64,000 nucleotides of DNA, taken from positions 4,774,001 to 4,838,000 of the forward strand of contig JAEVHH010000004.1 in NCBI GenBank assembly GCA_017607445.1. Reading direction: 5' to 3'. The stretch is from Histoplasma ohiense (lineage: Eukaryota > Ascomycota > Eurotiomycetes > Onygenales > Ajellomycetaceae). The notes under the pieces are model-generated. The model was not told where the DNA came from. It did not search any database and saw nothing but the letters and a program-made list of their open reading frames with translations. The translations under genes and the position numbers were made by a program. This document shows positions 10,001 through 22,345 of this stretch, piece after piece (the stretch's first letter is position 1; each line of letters opens with the position of its first letter).

Positions 10001-12031
10001 CATGATAGCAGACACTCAATAACTGTTTTATCTGATCATGTCAATCTTCAGTGCTTCATGACAATGAAGCAGCTAAATGAGTGTCAGATTCACTGAATGG
10101 AAATGCTCTCAGTGTTTGATTTTGAAATAGAGCATTATTCTGGAAAAAATAATCCTGCATATGCATCAAGTTGTTGCTCAGATTTTATAAAACACACAGC
10201 TCTTTTGACAGAGCTCTCTACTCTGCAAGAGAAGCTACATAAGAGGATCTTTAAATCATTAAAGACAAAAGAAAACACAAAGTTAGATCAATATATTAAA
10301 ATGATGTGAAAAGATCTGCAAGCTAATGAAAATTGTTGAGTGAAGAGATCTGTAGTCATCAATGACAACAACTTCTGCAGAATAAAGAATGCATCTGTGA
10401 ATGAAAATAAAATCACAGATATTACAGAGTTAGATCTAGAGACTCTGATATCACAGATTCTAGCTGTCAAGATATTTGAGTCTGAGATAGTCTATTGCAA
10501 AAAGATAGCTGAATCTATCATTGAATTCTTGCTGCAGATTCAGAATAGAGACATCAACATATCTGAATTTTGCAGAAGACTAGAGATAAATGACACTAGT
10601 ATAGATAATCATTCAATCTGAGCAGTAGATAAAAATGATCTGCTCAGAAAAGATGATAAAGTCTATATATCACAAAACAAAGCTGTAAAACATGAAATAA
10701 TGAAAATGAATTACAATGATTCTTAAGATGACCATTTTGAATGTGACAAAATCATCAAAGCAATCAAACACAAATATTTGTGGCATGATATGAGCAATGA
10801 GATTGCAGAATATGTGAGGATCTGTGATGTTTGTCAATATATCAAGATACCACAGCATAAGCCATACAGATTGCTACAACCACATTCAGTGTCAGATAAA
10901 AAATGACATACAATTAGCATAGACTTCATTGAAAGTCTGTCAGATAATAAAAAGAGAAGTCAAATCTATAATACTATTGTTGTATTTATTGATTTATTTA
11001 TCAAATGAATCATAATTGTGTCCACATCTTCAGAGTTAGATGCAGAAGAACTCATGAACATTATTGTATGAAGAGTTGTGAAGAACTTTGATCTATCTGC
11101 AAACATTATTAGCAACTGAGATTCATTAATAAATAGCAAGTTTTGATCAATATTATATTATCTGCTTCATGTCTGATGAAAATTATCGACGGCTTTCCAC
11201 CCGCAAACTGATGGCTAGACAGAACAATTGAATCAGATGATTGAACATTATCTTTGCACATATTACAGCTATCAATAAAATAATTGAATAGAATGAATTC
11301 TTCTGACACAATAAGTATATAACAATGTTTTTCATGTATTGATAAAAATGACATCATCTGAAGCAATGATCAGCTGACCAACTGAACTTTGCATAGATGT
11401 GGAACCCCCAAGCACAGACATGTCAAAATCAGTGATGAAATAAGTGAAACAGATGAAGCAAGCAGAGAATAAGATCTGAGAATGTCTGAAAGCTGTCAAA
11501 GCAGCTGAGAAAAAGTATTATAATCAACATCATATATCAAAAAACTTTAAGATAGAGAACTGAGTAATGCTGTATGCAAAAAATATATTCATCATGCAAT
11601 TCTCACTCAAACTAGATCATTGATTTTTGAGTCTCTTTCAAATAATTGATATCTGCAGTACACAGACATACAAATTGAAACTCACACTGTAATATAAAGA
11701 AATTCATTTCATATTCCATGTTTCCCTTCTCAAATCATATCACATGTGCAACAGACAAATCCTGCAAGCAGAACTGATAATTATAGACATGCAAAAGAAA
11801 TGAGAAATTGAAGCTATATTAAACAAATATCAGTACCACAGTCAAACACAATATCTTGTCAAATGAAAGAATTGTACAGACACAGATAACTCTTGGAAAT
11901 CTGAGAAGAATTTGATGAACAGTCAGAAGTACTTGAAACAGTTTAATATAATCTATCAGAAGTCAGTCAATAAATGAAAATGAAGAAGATGATGATGACT
12001 GCTGAATATATTTATTTCACTCAGAGATTAA
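7047..12031 (+). pseudogene. Gag-Pol polyprotein remnant of E2a
   Basis: The start is the ATG at 7047, because E2b has an ATG at the matching place. Gag has a Gln-rich coiled-coil-like start (about 7110-7210) and a knuckle at 7998-8039 whose His is now Tyr; E2b keeps His. Protease starts near 8180 with Asp-Ser-Asp. RT carries YLDD at 9356-9367, and RNase H is at about 9780-10140. The integrase has its HHCC region near 10760-10850 and catalytic region at about 10900-11250. A chromodomain lies at about 11790-11940. Many CGA Arg codons are TGA here and CAA in E2b, or the reverse. The stop TAA at 12029-12031 overlaps the convergent antisense gene by 11 bp. Confidence 0.88.
8648..8984. repeat. Perfect 163-bp inverted repeat (hairpin) in RT
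   Basis: Arms 8648-8810 and 8822-8984 are exact reverse complements around an 11-nt spacer. The left arm is the normal start of the RT region (DYKDYLDVFQ onward). The right arm is an extra inverted copy inserted between sequence that is adjacent in E2b (near 61190). Confidence 0.97.
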
Positions 12032-13155
12032 AAAACAGATCTGCTTCAGCTTGATCAGTATTATTTGAGAAATTGTCATCAAGACAAATCTGCTTATTAT
12101 CTCAGATTTTCTCAACTGACAAAGCACAATATTTCAACAATGATTTGAGAGCTGTGATCAATGATGTAATTACTGAGATCTCATCAATCACTGTTTCAAC
12201 TGAAGTCTCAGAAGAACTGTCTCATTGAATCTCACAGATCTTCACAGCAAAGAATTTAATCAATACAGTTACAGCACTCTGCAAAACATTAACATTCAAA
12301 GCATTCACATCAGCAACAATTAGATTCTCAGCAGTATTGATAACTGTCTGAGTCAATTCAACAGCATCTGCTGACATCTAATATGAGTTAATGTTATATA
12401 CTGTAAAACATCTGAATAATAATTTACTGAAATACAAATGTGCTTCATCATCAAGCAGTGCTTGCATTTTTTGTGTTGATTCTCAGCAGACTCACAATGA
12501 TGATGGAGGGACATTGTCAAATGTCAAATACAACAACAGCAATATACTGCTGTATTTCTTTCTAACACTTCAACAGAACTGTTCACTTTCTCATTCTCAT
12601 CTACATTATTGATCAACTCAAATAACACATCAAGATCTTGACTCAGTGAGAATGACACTGATGTAATAGCAGAATATGAAAACACATTTTCTGAAACACT
12701 GCTATGATTGAATGCCACATTCTGCTGTGACAATAAATTATCAGAATTCATATAGAATTCCAGAATCTCATCTGCATTCTCATAGATCTGCACATCAAGT
12801 ACAAATCTCACAACAGCAGTTTGATATGTGATAAATCTCTCATTCAGAACTTCATCAGAGAGCAGCATCTTGTGAAATTTATTGATTAAAAATTGATCAG
12901 TTTCATGAAAATGCTCAGACATCTATAATCTGTTAGTATTCATAACAATTTTAGTTTAAGAAAACTTACAGCAGAACAACTTCTATTTGATATATGACAG
13001 ATATGACAGTGTATTCATTCATTATTCACAAAGCAAGAATATACTGAAGAGTTCTGCAATCTCTTCAGACAACCCAAGCAAATGCTCTCAATGACAGACA
13101 GCATATCACTTTTCATAGACTTCAAACTGACAACAGAAACAGCTGATTCTGACAT
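12021..13155 (-). pseudogene. Antisense accessory gene of LTR family 2, copy in E2a
   Basis: Three exons on the strand opposite to pol: 12970-13155 (186 bp), 12428-12922 (495 bp) and 12021-12377 (357 bp). Intron 1 (12923-12969, 47 bp) starts GTAAGT and carries TACTAAC near its end. Intron 2 (12378-12427) starts GTAAAT. Exon lengths and phases equal those of the E2b copy, for a predicted product of 345 residues. In-frame stops, mostly TGA from CGA or TGG, break this copy. I recognise no family. The middle part is Cys/His rich, with His preserved in CX2CX4HXC near residues 215-225. Confidence 0.7.
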
Positions 13156-13698
13156 TCTATCATAATCTTAAATTAGTATCAAGACCTTGTTCAAAGAAGA
13201 AGGAGAAGCAAAATCAACAAGGAAGAAAAACAGATATTGAAGATTGAAATCAATATTACAATATTGATCAAAAAGATTGCAACAACACAAAACTCAACTC
13301 AAAATGGAAAACACAATCATACAATCAAAACTTTGAAATTCACAATAAAAATTGCATAGAAAGATACAGTGTACTTTGTTTGATAAATTGATGTATTCTT
13401 TTTAAATAAAAAATCATTGATGGTGATGATGGTGATGATTTTGTTAGGGTATGATTTTTGATGTAAAAGTTAAAGAAAAGAGGTTCAGAGATTGTGTCTA
13501 AATCATGATTGAACTGCAATAACATCAGAGATGGAAAAATGTTCTTTCAAAACAGCAGCATTTTGAAATTAATCTCAACAATTAATTCAGTTCAATTCTG
13601 CAAACTTTATACAATATCAACTATACAGTATATATTATGAACTTCACATGTTGCAATAAGAAGTTCTGAAGACCAGATCTTTGAAGAAGAAAGATAAT

Positions 13699-13969
13699 TG
13701 TAATAGATGCAACAGAAATATCTATATTAGAAAATAACTATATAATAATAGAAGAACACAGAACACATCAGAATTAATGAGAATGAATATAATACACAGT
13801 ATTATAGATGGCTATAGAGTATGATAATCATCTATATAATGCTCACTGATATCTGTAGATATTAGAAGATCAGTGATTAGCTTTGAATAATAGAGATTGC
13901 TATCTTTTTAATATTCTCTGTGTATACTTCACACTACTCTCATAATTATACCTACAACTATCTCTTATA
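13699..13969 (+). repeat. 3' LTR of E2a (271 bp)
   Basis: Same length as the 5' LTR, with all CpGs converted and the terminal CA now TA. It is preceded by a purine-rich tract (about 13683-13696) that would prime plus-strand synthesis. Confidence 0.92.
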
Positions 13970-14600
13970 TCTATCACATTCAAATGTGGTGGACAATAAC
14001 TTAGATCTACAAAGCATTCTTCAGCAACAGACATTACAGATGACTGAATTGCAACAACAATTTACTGAAATGAGCACTTTCACATTCACTGTTTCTTCTA
14101 CACCCACATCTCATGAAAAGTTCTCAAGAGAGAAGCTTTCAATCCTCAACAAATATGAGAAAGATCTAGCACTCTATCTCATATGAAAGTCAAAAGTGAA
14201 CATCAAATTGAACATTGATGAATAAGCAATAGACTCACTATTCAATCAAGTGTGGTATATTTATAGCAGATTGAATGATGATGCATTAGTGAAATTTCAA
14301 CTCTGAATGAGTTATTATTAGAACAATCAGTGTACATCAGAGCTAGTCTTTCAACAATTCAACTTCCTCTTTCTCAATTCTACACTTTAAGCCAAGACAT
14401 TAGACTGGTTTAATCAGACTCATCAGATAAATGTTATATTGATAACTTATCTTTCTGAATTCAATCACAAACTTCTAGAAACAGATGAGTAAGATTGAGA
14501 TGATGTTATCAAAATCAATATACTGTTCAAGAATTTGAACTTTCAGTTGCATAATTGAAGTGTAGAGTGTTCAAAACTCTCAATATACAGTAAATTCTGC

Positions 14601-14989
14601 CCCAGTGGCCAAATGGGTAATGCGGCCACCAGGTAGCGCCTTGGCGTGGGGACCCAGGGTGTGTGGGTTCGAAACCCACAGAGGACAACATTACATCTGA
14701 AGCCAACTTCTCAGCTTCTAAAATAATGGGATGTGAACTTGCCAAGTAGATACCTTCAGGTGGATCTACTACCTGATTTAGCTTATTGTTTCTGAGCTGG
14801 AAACCTGTATTGCATGTATCAATTCTGTCTTTCATTAATTTTCCTATGTTCTTGTTATTCTTGGCGCTGTTCAACACTAAGCATTCCTCCGGTATAACCA
14901 ACTCTTGCCTGTATTTAACATCACACAAGGACTCGTCATAAGCGCTGCTTGCATACGAGTATAACGGAAGAATAATAATAATAATAATA
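14601..14989 (+). mobile_element. tRNA-derived SINE
   Basis: A roughly 389-bp insertion in the gag of copy B, flanked by a perfect 16-bp TSD (14585-14600 and 14990-15005). The head resembles a tRNA gene: box A at 14606-14617 fits TRGCNNARYNGG, and box B GGTTCGAAACC is at 14666-14676 within a T-arm-like stem. The body is unrelated to tRNA and the 3' end is an AAT microsatellite (about 14971-14989). It keeps CpGs and GC-rich segments while its host has none, so it arrived after, or escaped, the hypermutation. It is probably mobilised by a LINE; which one is not clear, since its tail differs from LINE1-3. Confidence 0.88.
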
Positions 14990-17879
14990 ATACAGTAAAT
15001 TCTGCACTGATTTTTATCTGTTGAACAATGATCTGTCTCAGTTTCATACACTTCAAAATCACAGAGAATTCTGCTGAATAAATACATACATCTCAAACCA
15101 CTCTACAGCATCCTCCATCTTCAAATCAGAATCAATGAACTGAGTTCCACACATAAATACAAGTCACTCAAGAGTCTTCAATGTCTCAGAGAAGAATATT
15201 ATCAATTGAATCATCAGAAAAATCTGCATACACTGCAGCAAGTCAGAACACTTCATGAATCAATGTTCAAATACAATTGCTCTGAGTAAACCCTTCACAC
15301 ATATGAACACTGCATTATTCATGAATAAGTAAGAACAGAGAAAAGAAGAGCTCTTGCTCTAAAACACAGACAAAAACTCAAGAAGCAGAAAGCTAGTTGA
15401 AGATTTGAGTAGAAAATACAAATGAATACAATCATAATCTCTATCATTGTAAATAATCTAGTCAATATACAAGCAATGATAGACAGTGATTTTCTTCACT
15501 ACACTCTTATAGATATTCAGCTGATTGAGAAACATAAACTTCAGTGTATTCTCTTTCTCAAATTATATAAACTTAATAAATTTGACAGTCTCAGAGGATC
15601 TGCCTTCTACAACATGATAAGATTTAATATTGACATAGAAGAATATGAGAAAAAGAATGTATATATATATAAAATACAAAATCTCAAATACAATCTAATA
15701 CTTGATCTATCATAACTCATAGAATTTGAAACCTTGTTGAATGCATGCAATCACTGTCTTATTTTCTCAGAAGACAACTGTGTTTACAAGAAAAATGTTG
15801 ATAGAATCACTGATCTCATTCAGATATCAGCAGAAGCATTCAAATCACTAACTCATCAAATGCAGAAAAAGAAAAACATTCAAATGTTCATCACTAGTAT
15901 AACAGATATCAAAAAAGTGTTAAAGAAACTAGAATTCAAAAACTTCAAGAAACTGTGTAAAAAACTATCTAAATCATACAAAGATTTCACAGATATATTC
16001 AATGAAAAAGAAGCTGAAAAGCTTCCTCTTCATCAAGAATGCAGTATAGATCATACAATTGAACTCATTAAAAAAGATGATAAAAATTCACAATTACTCT
16101 GAGATTCTCTCTACAGTATATTATATGATGAGCTTCTCATTCTACAAAAAACACTCAACAGATTACTAGACAAAGACTTTATTTATATTAGCAACTCACT
16201 CACTGCAGCATCTGTACTGTTTGCAAAGAAATCAGAAGAAGACTTACAATTCTGTGTTGACTATCAAGAACTCAATAAAATTACACAGAAGAACTGATAC
16301 TCTCTTTCATTCATCAATGAAACACTCAAATAAATAGAAAAAACAAAATGATTTATAAAACTTAACATCTCTGCAGCTTTCTACAAGATAAGGATTAATG
16401 AAGATAATGAATGATTAACTGTCTTTCATATACATTACAGATTATATGAATGAACAATGACTCTTTTTGAATTAGTGAATACTTCAAGCATATTTCAGAA
16501 ATATATTAACTGAGCTCTATAAGATCTGCTTGATGAGATTGTCTCAGTGTACATGAATGATATTCTGATCTTCACTGATGAATCATTCACTGAGTACTGC
16601 AAATATATACAATAAGTGCTTGATCATCTACAAAAAGCTGAACTGCAAGTGGACATTGACAAATACAACTTCAAAATTAAGTCTACAATCTATCTAGAAT
16701 TCATCATCAAAGCTGAAAAAGATGTACATATGAATTCTAAAAAGATGAAAGCAATTCTCAACTGAGAGACATCAGTCTCAGTAAAAGAAATTAGAAGCTT
16801 TCTAGAGTTTGTCAACTTTTATCAAAGATTCATCAGAAACTTCTTCAATATTGTACAATCACTGACAGATCTGACTCAGAAAGACATCATATTTCAATAA
16901 ACTGATGAAGTGAACACAGTATTCAAAAAGCTGAAGTGTATATTCACAAACATTTCAATGCTGCAATCATTCAATTCAGATAAGCATACAATTCTTGAAA
17001 CAGACATCTCAGATTATATAGTAGATGAGACACTGATATAATATAATAACTGTAACAGACGTACTTCGATTAACGATTTGATACTATCCTAATTACAGAT
17101 TACGAATTGATTAAAGAAAGAAAGAGAAAAGAAATCAGAAGAAAAGGTTGTACAAAGAGGATTCTTATAGAGGAAAGTTCAGAGTGAAAGAATATCAGAA
17201 GCCACTCCACAGTGGATTTTGTTTATTTGTATTGATTTAACATCTTGAAGAAAACATGGGCAGCATCCATGTTTCAGAGGCCTTCTGAAGGACATGAAAA
17301 TGTGCTACACTGAAGAGATTTCTATGTACACAGAGAGAAAGAAAACAGAATCCAGATGGCAACTCTTGAGAAGACTCAGCTCATTGAAAAGAGTTTTACT
17401 GAGCTGTGCATTCACTTCTGACTCAATGTATGATCATTCATGGTGGAGCTATAGTGTGGTTTCTGAGGGAAACTGCTGCTGCTGTGTCTGAAAGACTTTA
17501 CAGTGAATGAAGAGAGATAACTCTCTCAGCTGATCTGAGAACTGTCTGTGCTTCTAACAGCAGAGAAAAAACAGATGAGATAGACAAAAAAAAAGAGAAA
17601 AAATGAGTGTTCTGAAAAGAAAAATAAAAAGAAGAGTGAAGAAAAGACTGTGTCTTCTGTGACATCTTGCAGTCATATGACCCAGCACAAACTCAGAGGG
17701 AGAAAGAGAAGAGAGCATTGAAGAAGATTGTGAGAAGAAGAAAGTGAAGAGAGACAGAGAGAGCAGTGAAAAGAGAGAAGAAAAGTGCATGCCTGCAGCT
17801 GAGAGCTGAGTCAGCATACAGACTGTACTGATTACACCACAGCTAGTTGAAACAGATGAGCTCATCATGCTGGTTTAAT

Positions 17880-18130
17880 CATTTGCATCAGTTGAATCAA
17901 TTGAATTGATTGAACTGATTGTATCAATTATACCAATTGTACCATTTGTACTGATTGAATCAATTGAACTGATTGTACTGATTGAATCAGTTGAACTGAT
18001 TGTATCATTTGTACTGATTGAATCAATTGAGCTGATTGTACTGATTGAATCAATTGTACTGTTTGTACTGATTGCATTGATTGAATCTATTGTACTGATT
18101 GAATCAGTTATATCAGATGTTGTGTTATCT
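17880..18130 (-). repeat. Simple tandem repeat in the LINE1 3' region
   Basis: Short repeating words of the type ATTGAATCA and ATTGTACTG, period about 9 bp, lie between the end of ORF2 and the 3' UTR. The same block occurs in LINE2 (30796-31017) and LINE3 (about 42485-42740). It produces Ile/Glu/Ser-rich open frames on either strand that are probably not genes. Confidence 0.8.
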
Positions 18131-18199
18131 GTACTGTCTGTATAGACTTGAAACTGCTGTGAGGGTCTGTCAGATGATGTATGCTCAAACAGCTGTGTT

Positions 18200-21100
18200 A
18201 TCTTATGCAGTACTGTGTGTAGAACTGTATGTGATCAAGCAGTTCTACAAAGTCTGTAGAGATCAGAAACTCTAGATAGACAACAGCTGTTACTCAGTTG
18301 TGTGACTGTGCTGCTGACTTCTTGAGTCAGTGAGAGAAGTGTTTCTGTGAGTGTTGACAGAGTATCAAATGTTCTGAGCTCTTGTTGTGTCCACAGACAC
18401 AGATGAGCCTCACATCTGCATGCTGAAAGCATCTGTGATATCAGAAAAAGTCCCCATGAGAGAAGTGAAGTGTGAGCCAGTGGTGAAGGACATATCATGA
18501 CATGGTGAGCTTTGAAGAAGCTTTCATTTGATATTCCACAGTCAGTCTGCTGAATCTTCAGCTCTGATATCAGTCAGAGAGCTTTTCACAGACTCTGCTT
18601 TATCACTCTCACTCTGTCTCTTGACTGAGCTGCTTGGCTACTGTGCAGACCCCACTGACTGTGAGCATGGTCTTGAGTTCATAGACTGAAACTGCAGTAG
18701 ATGAGACTGCTCACTTAGTCAGACAATCTGCTTTCTCATTGTTCTCTATTCTCATATGCTCAGAGGCTCATTTCAGACTCATATTATATTGTCTGAGAAG
18801 CTTGTGACAGCAGCTGTAGACTCAGTTCAAGAAGACTGCTGCACTGCTCTATATGTCTCAGATGACTGAGATGTTATCAAAACAGAGTCAGATTCAAGAA
18901 TTGATGCTGTCATCTGTGACACAGAATAGAAGCTTCACCACACACTCTAATGCACAGCAAATATCAACTGTCTCAGCATCAAAGATATGTGATATAGAGC
19001 TCAGTGCAGCTGAGAAGCTGATCAGCTGTTTGTTTCTCTGATAGACTATAAAGTTATAGTCAACTCATCTGCTGTTGTCAAAAATCTGTTCTGATTCATC
19101 TGAGAAAATATATAGATCTGTTGAAGATTGACTTTTTCATTATTTTTTGAATATCTGAGCAGCATTCTTTTTGTCTACATTCTCTGTGAGATCTATCTCA
19201 CACTTCTCTGAGTAGTATGGAATGACAAGTGTGAGTCTATTGACTGCAGACAGCAGTGTCTTCAATCTCTGAATCTTAATCTTTGAATGCTACTGAGTTC
19301 CAGCTCTTCTTTCATATGTGATCATTGAGAGAGCTATTTGTGAAGTCAGTGAGTGTCTCTCATTCATCATCTGAAGCCTTGTTGCAAAACATATTTTGAT
19401 CTCCTTCAGAGCTATCATTGCTGATGAAAGCTCAGCATCTCAGTATAGAGTTGTAATAGATGTTGTACAGAAAATTGAAAGAATTTCTCTGACTGTCATG
19501 ATAAACATTTTCTTGACTGTCTTCATATATCATCTCAGACAGAAGCTGATCTTCTCACTTCTGCTCATGTGTCTTGCTGACTGCATGCAGCTGCTGTATC
19601 AGATCTCTGTGTTATAGAGCAGTGAGAGAATCATACAGATAGTGATCACCTTCTACAGAGCATCTACTGAGAGCTCATTTCTAATCTTTTCTAGACTTCA
19701 GATATACTGAGTCACAGCTCTTGTCTTCTTTGTCTGAGCAGAAATATATAATCTTCAGATGAGTCTTCTGTCAAAGTGTACACTCAGTCAGTGAAATACT
19801 GACTTCTGTTCAGCTGAGACAGTGACAGAGTGTATGATCAGATTCTCTAACACAATCACTGACAGTGTTTCATTGTGTTGCTTTCTTATGAAATGAATCA
19901 TCTCAAGTTTCTCTGATGCAAAGATCATCTTGTTTGTCTTCTCCCATTTCAGAATACTCTGTATATCATGACTGAGAAGGATAGTATTGCTGTCAAGTGA
20001 ATGTATAGTCTGTCAAGTATTCAGATCATCTGCATAGTCAAAGTACAATTTCAGATTCTGTCACAGCAGCTCTGTCAGATATAGAAGAAACAGTATTGAT
20101 GACAGAGAAAACCTCTGTAATATGTCACATTGCATCTGATATGCTGCTGTGATGATCTTCTTCAGCTGAATCTGAGCTCTGCATTCAGTGAGAAAGCTGT
20201 CAATGAGTTGTAGCAGCTTATACAGTCATCTCTGTTGTATCATTCACTGAAGCAGTTGTCTGTGCAGCACAGTATCAAAGACACTCTGCACATTCATTGT
20301 GATCATGAATACCTTCTTATTTTATGTGAAGGCTGTCTTCATCTCATGAGTAAAAGCAGCTATCAGATTCATTGTCAATCATCTGAGCAGCATCTCTTCA
20401 TACTGCAAGCTGACTATACTATGAATGAGTGCTGTGTACATCAGTCATCTTGCAACAATGCATTTCAGTCTTTTGAAGATTACTGAGAGAAGAGTAATGA
20501 GTCTTCAGAAGTGAACTGAGCTTCTGTTTCTCTTATCTATTTTGAATATCATTGTCATCTCTGTCAGCTTTCAGATTTGTGGGAAGTGGCAGAGCTGAAG
20601 ACAGCAGTTGTATAGCTGCTGTACAAAGAGAGATATATGCTGTCAACATATTTTGAACAGCTGCACTGTGATTTCATTCATGTTTGAAGAGATACTCTGT
20701 ATTTCAATGATGTTGCACTCTATCTTCTCCATCTCAACTCAGAAATTTCAGAGCAGATTTCTCATACTGCTTCAGTGCTCATCATTTAATGAGTTGTATT
20801 TCAGATCATTGATTGAGTTGTATCACTTCAGAATGACTTGCTGAAGTGTCTCAGCTTTGACAGCTGTCTCTTCTATAATCTGATCTTCAATCATCAGAGA
20901 AAGTGCTCTGAGATTGAGTTTCAGTTCATATCATACTATCACTCAGTACAGATCTCTGCCATCTCTGATCTCATTGATCATCTATCTTCAGTATACATAC
21001 TTGACCTTGCACACTGTATTCTTGAACCAGTGCTTCACAGTCTCTGTCTGATGAGTGGTGAGCTCTTGATGCACTCTTCAGCAGTCTGCTGTTTATCAGA

Positions 21101-22300
21101 GAGCTGTAGTCTGTTCTTGTTGCACTGACTTACTGACTGTCTGAGCTGCAGCCAGAAGATTCTGAATGAAGCATCAGATCAGATCATCAAACTGTGCTGT
21201 ATTCTCAATTCTATCTGAGCAAGATATATTCATCATGAGATTTCTGACAAAATCTGCAAAGAGCTTCAGCTGAGAGTCTGTGATCTTGATTCAAGCTCTG
21301 CTCTGCTGTGTCTGAAGTGTTGTCAGCAGTATAGTAATTATAGACTGATGATCTGAGCCACAGTGTAAATCTTGACACACTGAAGTGGAAGCAAAGATCA
21401 CATTGAAGAAGATGAAATCAATCATATAGTCTACTGTATGAGTTGAAATATCTATCTCTTTCACAAAGTTCATTCTGTGTTCACTGACTCACTGAATAAG
21501 CTCCTCTTCTCAGTGCAGATTTGCTGTCTCTGATTCAAAGATATCATATTGTACATTGAAATCCTCATCTACTAGACAGCAGACTGATGAACTCAAATTG
21601 ATCAGATAGTTCATGACTGTGTCTGTCTCAGACTATCTATACACATTGAGAATGTGGCAGTCATTGACACTGACTCACAGCAGATCTCTGTTTTGCACAG
21701 ATCAGTGTTACTGTGCTCTTATCTTTGAACTCTTGTGTATATATATCATAACTCAGAACCTTTTCTCCTCTCACTGCTTCAGATTAGTGTCATCTCAGTG
21801 ATCTATGAATGCAAAGCACTCATATGCTGAATGATTAGAAATCTTAGTGTCAGAATGTGTGTAAGACTTCTGTATACAGATCACTTCACAACTCTGCTTG
21901 AAAGCAAGCTGTAGAGCTGCTATGTGACAGAGGACTGCTCTGACTGTATTTACTCAAAAGATCTGTAGAGAGTGATTTTTCTGCTGATTGTTTCTGTAGC
22001 ATCAGCTATGTTGTTGATGTTGATATTCTAGTATAAGAAATCACTTGATAAGCTGCTGTCAAAGTTCATCTGCAGAATAAGATTGAAGAATCTCAGATCT
22101 GTTGTTTGCATGCTGAGACTAGACTACTCTTTGACTGCTTGACTATACTGCCATTCTGCTGTGCAGACTGAGCATTGACTGATGCAGATCATTTGTCAGA
22201 TGATATCCTCTTCACTGATGAAGCTCTGAATAGTCATCTGCTTGCAGGGTGCTAGTCTGATGAGCTGTGTAGACTGAGTTGATTGAGTGAATGATGTAGA
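18200..22300 (-). pseudogene. LINE1 ORF2: endonuclease, reverse transcriptase, RNase H
   Basis: The limits are approximate because stops break the frame. The C-terminal end of the apurinic-type endonuclease is visible at 21291-21473, with GSDHQSI matching the SDH motif. The RT active site YADD is at 20025-20036, followed by recognisable thumb sequence. RNase H sequence follows at about 18900-19120. A Cys/His cluster near 18400-18440 matches the C-terminal knuckle seen more clearly in LINE2. EN, RT and RNase H in this order fit the fungal Tad1 clade. Confidence 0.75.
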
Positions 22301-22345
22301 TACCACCACTGCAATCATTGATACTGGCTGTGCTGATGATGATTA

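Larger units (their letters stand above)
6690..13969 (+). mobile_element. LTR family 2 chromovirus, copy E2a, full length
   Basis: Both LTRs are 271 bp (6690-6960 and 13699-13969), flanked by TCTAC and TCTAT, one transition apart, so a 5-bp TSD. It sits in the gag of copy B; copy C at about 46066 shows the empty site. The order is LTR, gag-pol (7047-12031), an antisense accessory gene (12021-13155), a purine-rich tract just before 13699, then the 3' LTR. It is longer than E2b because of a 163-bp inverted duplication in RT. Confidence 0.92.

Noticed and set aside
14601..14690. A functional tRNA gene
   Set aside because: Boxes A and B are tRNA-like, but I could not form a normal acceptor stem and the unit is flanked by TSDs with a simple-repeat tail, so it is a SINE head.
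14527..15096. 189-residue minus-strand frame
   Set aside because: It spans the SINE and its TSDs and continues into retrotransposon gag in the wrong strand; a chance frame.
17906..18145. Ile/Glu/Ser-rich repetitive frame, also at 42465-42769
   Set aside because: Arises from the 9-bp simple repeat in the LINE 3' region and lies on the antisense strand of the LINE.
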